Of a stretch of DNA of 64,000 nt, positions 59,891 to 64,000 are shown in pieces. Source of the stretch: Bordetella genomosp. 7 (lineage in GTDB: Bacteria; Pseudomonadota; Gammaproteobacteria; Burkholderiales; Burkholderiaceae_B). Below the pieces are notes generated by a model that worked only from the letters and a program-made list of their open reading frames with translations, was not told where the DNA came from and made no database searches. Position numbers and translations under genes: made by a program. How positions within the stretch are numbered: the stretch's first letter is position 1; every line of letters begins with the position of its first letter. The stretch is from NCBI RefSeq assembly GCF_002261265.1, contig NZ_NEVK01000006.1, forward strand, positions 248,001 through 312,000. The letters run 5' to 3'.

Positions 59891-60823
59891 TCATGGGCGC
59901 AGCGCCAATGGATTGAGCCCGCTGGCCGCCACGCGGCTGTGCAGCTCGCGCCCCAGCGCCTGCTGGCAGAGCCGGGACACTTCCAGCAACTGCTGCAGGT
60001 CCAGGCCGGTGCGCACGCCCATGGACTCGAACAGGCTCACCAGGTCTTCCGTGGCCACGTTGCCGGTATGCCCGCCGCCGTATTTCACTTTGTCGGGATG
60101 GCCGCCGACGCCGCCGAAAGCGCTGTCGAAATAGCGCACACCGGCTTCCAGGGCCGCGACGTAATTCACCAGGCCGGTGCCGCGCGTATCGTGGAAATGC
60201 GCCACCAGCGCCAGTTGGGGGCATTCGCGCAGCAACACGCGGAACAGGCCCTGCACCGCCTGCGGCGCAGCCATGCCTGTGGTGTCGCCCAGCGTCACCG
60301 CGTCGACGCCAAGTTCGGCAAAGCGGCGCGCGTCGTCAACCACAGTGGCTTCGTCGACCCGGCCTTCGAAGGGGCAGCCGAACGCCACCGAAATCGTGCC
60401 CACCATGCGAAAACGTCCGTGAGCACGCTCTGCCATGGCGGCAACATTGCGCCATTGTTCCTCGCGAGTGCGCTTCAGATTGCGTTGTGAATGCGATTCG
60501 CTAGCCGACACCAGCAGGCTGATCTCGTTGGCGCCGTGCCCCGCGTCAAGGTCGGCCAGGGCACGCTCGACCGCCCGCACATTGGCGCAAGTGGCCTTGT
60601 ACCAGACGCCTTCGCGCCGGGGCAGCGTGGCCAGCAACTCGCTGGCGTCGGCAAATTGCGGAACGACGGCGGGATTCGAGTACGAAGTCGCCTCGATGCG
60701 CTCGAATCCCAGCGCTGCAAACCGCTGGATCAGGTCCGCCTTGACGGAAGTATCAATAAAGCGCGCCTCGTGCTGCAGGCCATCGCGCGCATAGCATTCG
60801 CAAAGGATCACGTCGCGCGTCAT
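59891..60823 (-). CDS. Hydroxymethylglutaryl-CoA lyase-like enzyme with altered catalytic loop
   Basis: 310-residue DRE-TIM metallolyase. The active-site Arg-Asp is kept (CYARDGLQHEARF, in place of the usual EVGPRDGLQNE), as are the metal-binding HxH in LVAHFHDTRGTGLVNY and VTLGDTTGMAAPQAV. The catalytic-loop Cys of true HMG-CoA lyases (GGCPYA) is replaced by His: FGGVGGHPDKVKYGGG, then HTGNVATEDLV. It therefore probably cleaves a different 3-hydroxyacyl-CoA or uses another acid. Its ATG overlaps the ligase stop (ATGA). It is the third gene of the crotonase-ligase-lyase operon. Confidence 0.88.
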   Translation of the reverse strand: MTRDVILCECYARDGLQHEARFIDTSVKADLIQRFAALGFERIEATSYSNPAVVPQFADASELLATLPRREGVWYKATCANVRAVERALADLDAGHGANEISLLVSASESHSQRNLKRTREEQWRNVAAMAERAHGRFRMVGTISVAFGCPFEGRVDEATVVDDARRFAELGVDAVTLGDTTGMAAPQAVQGLFRVLLRECPQLALVAHFHDTRGTGLVNYVAALEAGVRYFDSAFGGVGGHPDKVKYGGGHTGNVATEDLVSLFESMGVRTGLDLQQLLEVSRLCQQALGRELHSRVAASGLNPLALRP

Positions 60824-62445
60824 GCCGGCTGCTCCAGCCCGAAACGCTGCAAGGCATATTCGCGCAGCTTGGTTTTCTGCACTTTGGAACTACCCGTCAT
60901 GCCGATATGCTCGAAGCTGTCGACCACATCCAGATAGCGCGGCACCTTGAAGTTGGCGCAACGCGCCTTGCACCAGTCGACCAGTTCGTCGGGCGTGGCC
61001 ACACGGCCAGGCTTGAGCAGCACAAACGCGGCGGGCACTTCGCCCAGACGCGCATCGGGCACCCCCACGACCTGCGCCAGCTGCACGGCCGCGTGCGTGT
61101 GCAGCACTTCTTCGATCTCCAGGGGCGCCACGTTCTCGCCACCCACCCTGAACATGTCTTTCAGGCGGCCCACCATGCGCAGCCGTCCTTCGCTGTCCAT
61201 TTCGCCCAGGTCTCCGGTGCTGAGCCAGCCGTCGGCGCTCAACGCGCGCGCCGTGGCTTCGGGCATGTTGTAGTAGCCCTTCATGACGCTCCATCCCCTG
61301 GCCTGGATCTCGCCGCGTTGTCCCGCGGGCAAGCGGGCTCGCGTGGCTGGATCGACAATGCGCACCTCCATGCCGGGGTGCGGAAACGCCCAGCCCATGG
61401 CGCGCAGCGAGAAATCGTCGTCGTACGAAGACATGGTTACATTGGGCGAGGCCTCCGACTGGCCATAGGCATTGCAGATCGACGGCACGCCCATTACGTC
61501 GCGGATCTTCTGCATGACCTCGGGCCCGGCCGCTGCCCAGCCGCCGCGCAGGTGCAGGCGCCGGGCGTCGAAGTCCGGGTGGCCCATCAGCATCAGGAAG
61601 ATCGTGTCATTGCCCGAGGTGAGCGTACAGCGTTCCTCGTCCAGCATGCGCAATGCCTGGCCCACGTCGAAGCGCGGCAGCGTCAGCAGGCAGCAGCCCG
61701 TGACCAGGCTGACCAGGATGGACAAGGTGGTGCCCGCCACGTGGAAATACGGCCGTATGCTGAAGTAGCGATCTTCGGGCGTGACCCCCATGCGCCTGGA
61801 TGCCGCCCACGCGTTGGTCAGCATGTTGGCGTGCGTCAACATCACGCCCTTGGGGAACGACGTCGTGCCCGATGTGAATTGAATAAGAAGTACATCGTCG
61901 GGCTGCACGCTCGCACACGCCGCATCCAGTTCGGCCTGTGGCACAGCCTGCCCCTGCTCGATGAACGCCGCGTAGCCGACGGCGCCGGCCGGAGGCTGCG
62001 ATCCCACGACCACGAGCTGGCGCAGCACGGGCAGCGACTGCCCCGGCAGGCCGGTGTCGATGGCAGGCTCCACCTGCCGGAGCAGCTCCAGGAAATCAAT
62101 GCCCAGGAACTCATCGGCCGTGATCAACAGGCTGATATCCGCCTGCTTCAGGCAAAAACTCAACTCGCTGCTTTTAAAGCGCGTATTGACCGGCACCGCC
62201 ACCGCCCCCAGGCTGGCGCAACCATAGAACACCTGCACCCACAGCGCGCTGTTGCCCAGCAAGATGCCCACGTGGTCGCCACGGCGCACGCCCATGGCAT
62301 GCAGTGCTGCGGCAACGCGGCGCGCCTCGCGCGCCATGTCGGCCCAGGTCTGACGCCCGTCGGGCGCCACGAAAGCCTCGGCCTGCCCGCGCTGCAAGGC
62401 GGTTTCGGCCAATTGCCCGGGCAAGGTCGTCGGCTCAACCAGCAT
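60820..62445 (-). CDS. AMP-forming acyl-CoA ligase
   Basis: 541-residue ANL-family ligase. Motifs: LIQFTSGTTSFPKGVMLTHA (P-loop-like), YFHVAGTTLSILVSLVTG, CNAYGQSEASPNVTM (A5, with YGQSE rather than the usual YGxTE), LSTGDLGEMDSEGRLRMVGR (A7/A8), and the C-terminal Lys in GSSKVQKTKLREYAL. It activates a carboxylic acid with ATP and CoA; the chain or ring type cannot be read from sequence. It overlaps the crotonase gene upstream by 11 bases and the lyase gene downstream by 4, so the three are translated from one mRNA. Confidence 0.92.
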   Translation of the reverse strand: MLVEPTTLPGQLAETALQRGQAEAFVAPDGRQTWADMAREARRVAAALHAMGVRRGDHVGILLGNSALWVQVFYGCASLGAVAVPVNTRFKSSELSFCLKQADISLLITADEFLGIDFLELLRQVEPAIDTGLPGQSLPVLRQLVVVGSQPPAGAVGYAAFIEQGQAVPQAELDAACASVQPDDVLLIQFTSGTTSFPKGVMLTHANMLTNAWAASRRMGVTPEDRYFSIRPYFHVAGTTLSILVSLVTGCCLLTLPRFDVGQALRMLDEERCTLTSGNDTIFLMLMGHPDFDARRLHLRGGWAAAGPEVMQKIRDVMGVPSICNAYGQSEASPNVTMSSYDDDFSLRAMGWAFPHPGMEVRIVDPATRARLPAGQRGEIQARGWSVMKGYYNMPEATARALSADGWLSTGDLGEMDSEGRLRMVGRLKDMFRVGGENVAPLEIEEVLHTHAAVQLAQVVGVPDARLGEVPAAFVLLKPGRVATPDELVDWCKARCANFKVPRYLDVVDSFEHIGMTGSSKVQKTKLREYALQRFGLEQPA

Positions 62446-63211
62446 CGGTCACCCCCGCCGATTTTGCGCCAAACCCCGCCAGCGCGCCCTTCCAGTCGGT
62501 GCCGCGCAGGTTTTCTTCGATCGCCAGGAGCTCTACCGCCATGGCGCCTTCGCGCGTGGTGGCCAGCCCCTGGTCGACGCTGCGCTTGGTCAGCCGTACC
62601 GTCAGCGGCGTGGCGCGCGCGATGTGCGCAGCCATTTCGGCGGCCTGGGCCGCCAGTTCGTCGGGCGGGTATACGTGATTCACCAGCCCGATCTCGCGTG
62701 CTTCCCGGGCGTCGAACTTGCGCCCGGTGAACAGCAACTCTTTGGCCATCCGCGCCCCCACTGCCCGGGGCAGCCGTTGCGTCGCGCCTATTGTTCCCCA
62801 CCCCACCTCGGGATAGCAGAACCGCGTGCCCTGCGCCGCCAGGATGAAATCGCAGGCGCCGGCGATCTCGCAACCCGAGCCGAACGCCGCGCCATGCACC
62901 ACCGCGATGGCCGGCTGGGGCAGGCGTTCTATAGCCGCATAAGCCGCAAAGCCGGCCACGCGTCGCGCCGTCATGTCCTGATCCGTCATGGTGCGCCGTT
63001 CTTTCAGGTCGGCGCCGGCGCAGAACACCGGCCCCGCCCCGCGTATCACGACCACATGCACCTGCTCGTCAGCGGCCAGCGCGGTACACGCGGCTACGAG
63101 TTCCCGGCACATGCGCAGGCTCAATGCGTTGCGGTTCTCGGGGCGGTTAAGCGTCAACGTCGCCACATGCCCGGCGACGTCCAGCGCCACAGTTTCATAG
63201 GCAGCACTCAT
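62435..63211 (-). CDS. Enoyl-CoA hydratase-family protein
   Basis: 258-residue crotonase with both catalytic Glu positions filled: VVHGAAFGSGCEIAGACDFI and CYPEVGWGTIGATQRLPRAV; the oxyanion-hole region is GAGPVFCAGADLKERR and the N-terminal signature TLNRPENRNALSLRM. A hydratase function is therefore more likely than for the other crotonase of the cluster. GGAG precedes ATG 63211. It is the first gene of the operon with the ligase and lyase, and its promoter overlaps palindrome C. Confidence 0.92.
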   Translation of the reverse strand: MSAAYETVALDVAGHVATLTLNRPENRNALSLRMCRELVAACTALAADEQVHVVVIRGAGPVFCAGADLKERRTMTDQDMTARRVAGFAAYAAIERLPQPAIAVVHGAAFGSGCEIAGACDFILAAQGTRFCYPEVGWGTIGATQRLPRAVGARMAKELLFTGRKFDAREAREIGLVNHVYPPDELAAQAAEMAAHIARATPLTVRLTKRSVDQGLATTREGAMAVELLAIEENLRGTDWKGALAGFGAKSAGVTDAG

Positions 63212-63246
63212 TCAGGCTCCTGCTGGTTGCGTAAAGGCATGCGGCA

Positions 63247-63281
63247 ACTATACGGCAATTAGTTGATTAAATCCACTATAT
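63247..63281 (-). promoter_or_regulatory. Promoter with palindrome C upstream of the crotonase-ligase-lyase operon
   Basis: On the minus strand TGGATT (63270-63275), 17 bases and TATAGT (63247-63252) form a promoter. The -35 lies inside GTTGATT-A-AATCCAC (63262-63276), a 15-base palindrome with one mismatch and a close copy of palindrome A. The context ...ACTATAT also matches in mirror form. Confidence 0.65.
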
Positions 63282-63429
63282 CCGCGACATGCCGCAACCC
63301 CACCCACACCGGGATTCCGCAACGCGCAAGGCGCTATGCGCGGCGCGGGCACGACGCTATAGTATTCAGGCCCGCAGCCGCCTGCCGGCGGCGCGCGCAG
63401 CCCCGACTGTTTGCACAATGGAGTCATCC

Positions 63430-63819
63430 ATGGCGAATAAAACCTGTGTCCCGACGCTGGCCGCGCTGGCGTGCGCGGCGGCGCTCGCATCTTCGGCGTG
63501 GGCGCACCACGGCTGGTCCTGGGCCGATGCCGAGCCCATCCAACTGCAAGGCACCGTCCAGCAGGTGCAGATCGCGCCGCCCCACCCCTGGCTGGACGTA
63601 AAAGCCGCCGACGGGGTATGGCGAGTGGAACTGGGCAATCCGTCGCAGACCCGCCGAGCCGGATTCGTCGAAGGTTCCGCCAAACCCGGCGACACCGTCT
63701 CCGCCACCGGCAACCGTGCGCAAGACCACAACGAAAAACGCATGAAGGCCGTACAGATCACGGTAGAGGGCAAAACCTACGACATCTACCCCGAACGCAT
63801 CAAATCGTCGGGACAGTAG
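63430..63819 (+). CDS. DUF6152-type exported protein
   Basis: 129-residue protein with a signal peptide (TLAALACAAALASSAWA) and a short all-beta-like domain beginning HHGWSWADAEPIQLQG, the HHGW start typical of DUF6152 proteins, and ending TYDIYPERIKSSGQ. It contains GTVQQVQIAPPHPWLDVKA and KPGDTVSATGNR, reminiscent of OB-fold-type metal or ligand binding. Function unknown. ATG 63430 has GGAG upstream; ATG 63418 is possible, and a longer reading to 63289 overlaps promoter sequence. The next gene starts right after the stop codon (TAGATG). Confidence 0.8.
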   Translation: MANKTCVPTLAALACAAALASSAWAHHGWSWADAEPIQLQGTVQQVQIAPPHPWLDVKAADGVWRVELGNPSQTRRAGFVEGSAKPGDTVSATGNRAQDHNEKRMKAVQITVEGKTYDIYPERIKSSGQ

Positions 63820-64000
63820 ATGCTGGAATGGCTGGCCGCCCTGCCGCCTGCCGCAATGCTGCGTCGCTGGGATACCGCCTACCTGCTGGTCAACGCCGCG
63901 CACATTGCGGCCATCGGCCTGCTGTTCGGCAGCATCGCCGCGCTGGACCTGCGCCTGCTGGGGCTCATGCGGCAGATGTCGCAGGCGGATGCGGCGGCGT
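63820..64000 (+). CDS. Small membrane protein next to DUF6152 (5' part; DUF6644-like)
   Basis: The ATG at 63820 follows the DUF6152 stop without a gap. The 60 codons visible encode a hydrophobic protein: TAYLLVNAAHIAAIGLLFGS then IAALDLRLLGLMRQMSQADA, a first transmembrane helix with a conserved-looking His and Asp-Leu-Arg-Leu-Leu-Gly motif. From memory, DUF6152 genes are often followed by such a multi-helix membrane protein (DUF6644). It is cut by the right edge. Confidence 0.65.
   Translation, partial: MLEWLAALPPAAMLRRWDTAYLLVNAAHIAAIGLLFGSIAALDLRLLGLMRQMSQADAAA

Overview
The window is GC-rich (about two thirds G+C by eye) bacterial chromosome with tightly packed genes and many ATGA/TGATG stop-start overlaps. 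Gene content points to a betaproteobacterium of the Burkholderiales, most likely Alcaligenaceae (Bordetella/Achromobacter-like): a Tad pilus locus, many catabolic acyl-CoA genes, a tripartite-tricarboxylate (Bug) binding protein next to a CaiB-type protein, and a TonB receptor. The genus is an inference from gene style. I saw no insertion sequence, prophage, integrase or CRISPR array.

Layout. 1-7626 (minus): the left-hand part of a Tad/Flp pilus operon (flp, prepilin peptidase, two TadE-like pseudopilins, cpaB, cpaC, cpaE, truncated cpaF), preceded by an MHYT-domain membrane sensor. 7627-12231 (plus): an accessory block with a two-partner-secretion type outer-membrane transporter, a glycine-rich repeat lipoprotein and a MarR regulator; a GTAAC-type motif is shared by the two upstream regions, and the transporter leader carries a terminator. 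12259-18645 (minus): a Yej-like peptide ABC importer. 18762-22665 (minus): thermonuclease, CorA, and a UvrD/Rep helicase behind a very good LexA box. 22744-28170: DUF72 protein, then a MocR regulator divergent from gabT-gabD (GABA catabolism). 28279-31081: inositol-phosphatase family protein, sirtuin, serine acetyltransferase.

31339-44924 (plus) is a nearly complete fatty-acid catabolism operon: a PsrA-like TetR regulator with a matching operator, fadE, thiolase, an ECH-HAD fusion, fadL, a HAD-ECH fusion of opposite domain order, a second thiolase, a hotdog thioesterase-like protein and fadD. Together these cover uptake, activation, oxidation, hydration, second oxidation and thiolysis. 45063-47171 is a TonB-dependent siderophore receptor with a palindromic promoter and a strong terminator.

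47426-52760 (plus) holds an unassigned catabolic module: semialdehyde dehydrogenase, Fe(II)/2-oxoglutarate (PhyH) dioxygenase, MHS symporter, FCD-type GntR regulator and OsmC protein. A tRNA-Arg(ACG) follows on the minus strand, then a divergent pair of an Fsr-like exporter and an AraC regulator. 55229-63211 holds a nitronate-monooxygenase-like gene and, on the minus strand, two crotonases, a CoA ligase, a variant HMG-CoA-lyase-like enzyme, a CaiB-type CoA transferase, a Bug binding protein and a MarR regulator. A GTTGATT-based palindrome recurs at three promoters here, suggesting one regulon. The window ends with a DUF6152 exported protein and the start of a small membrane protein.
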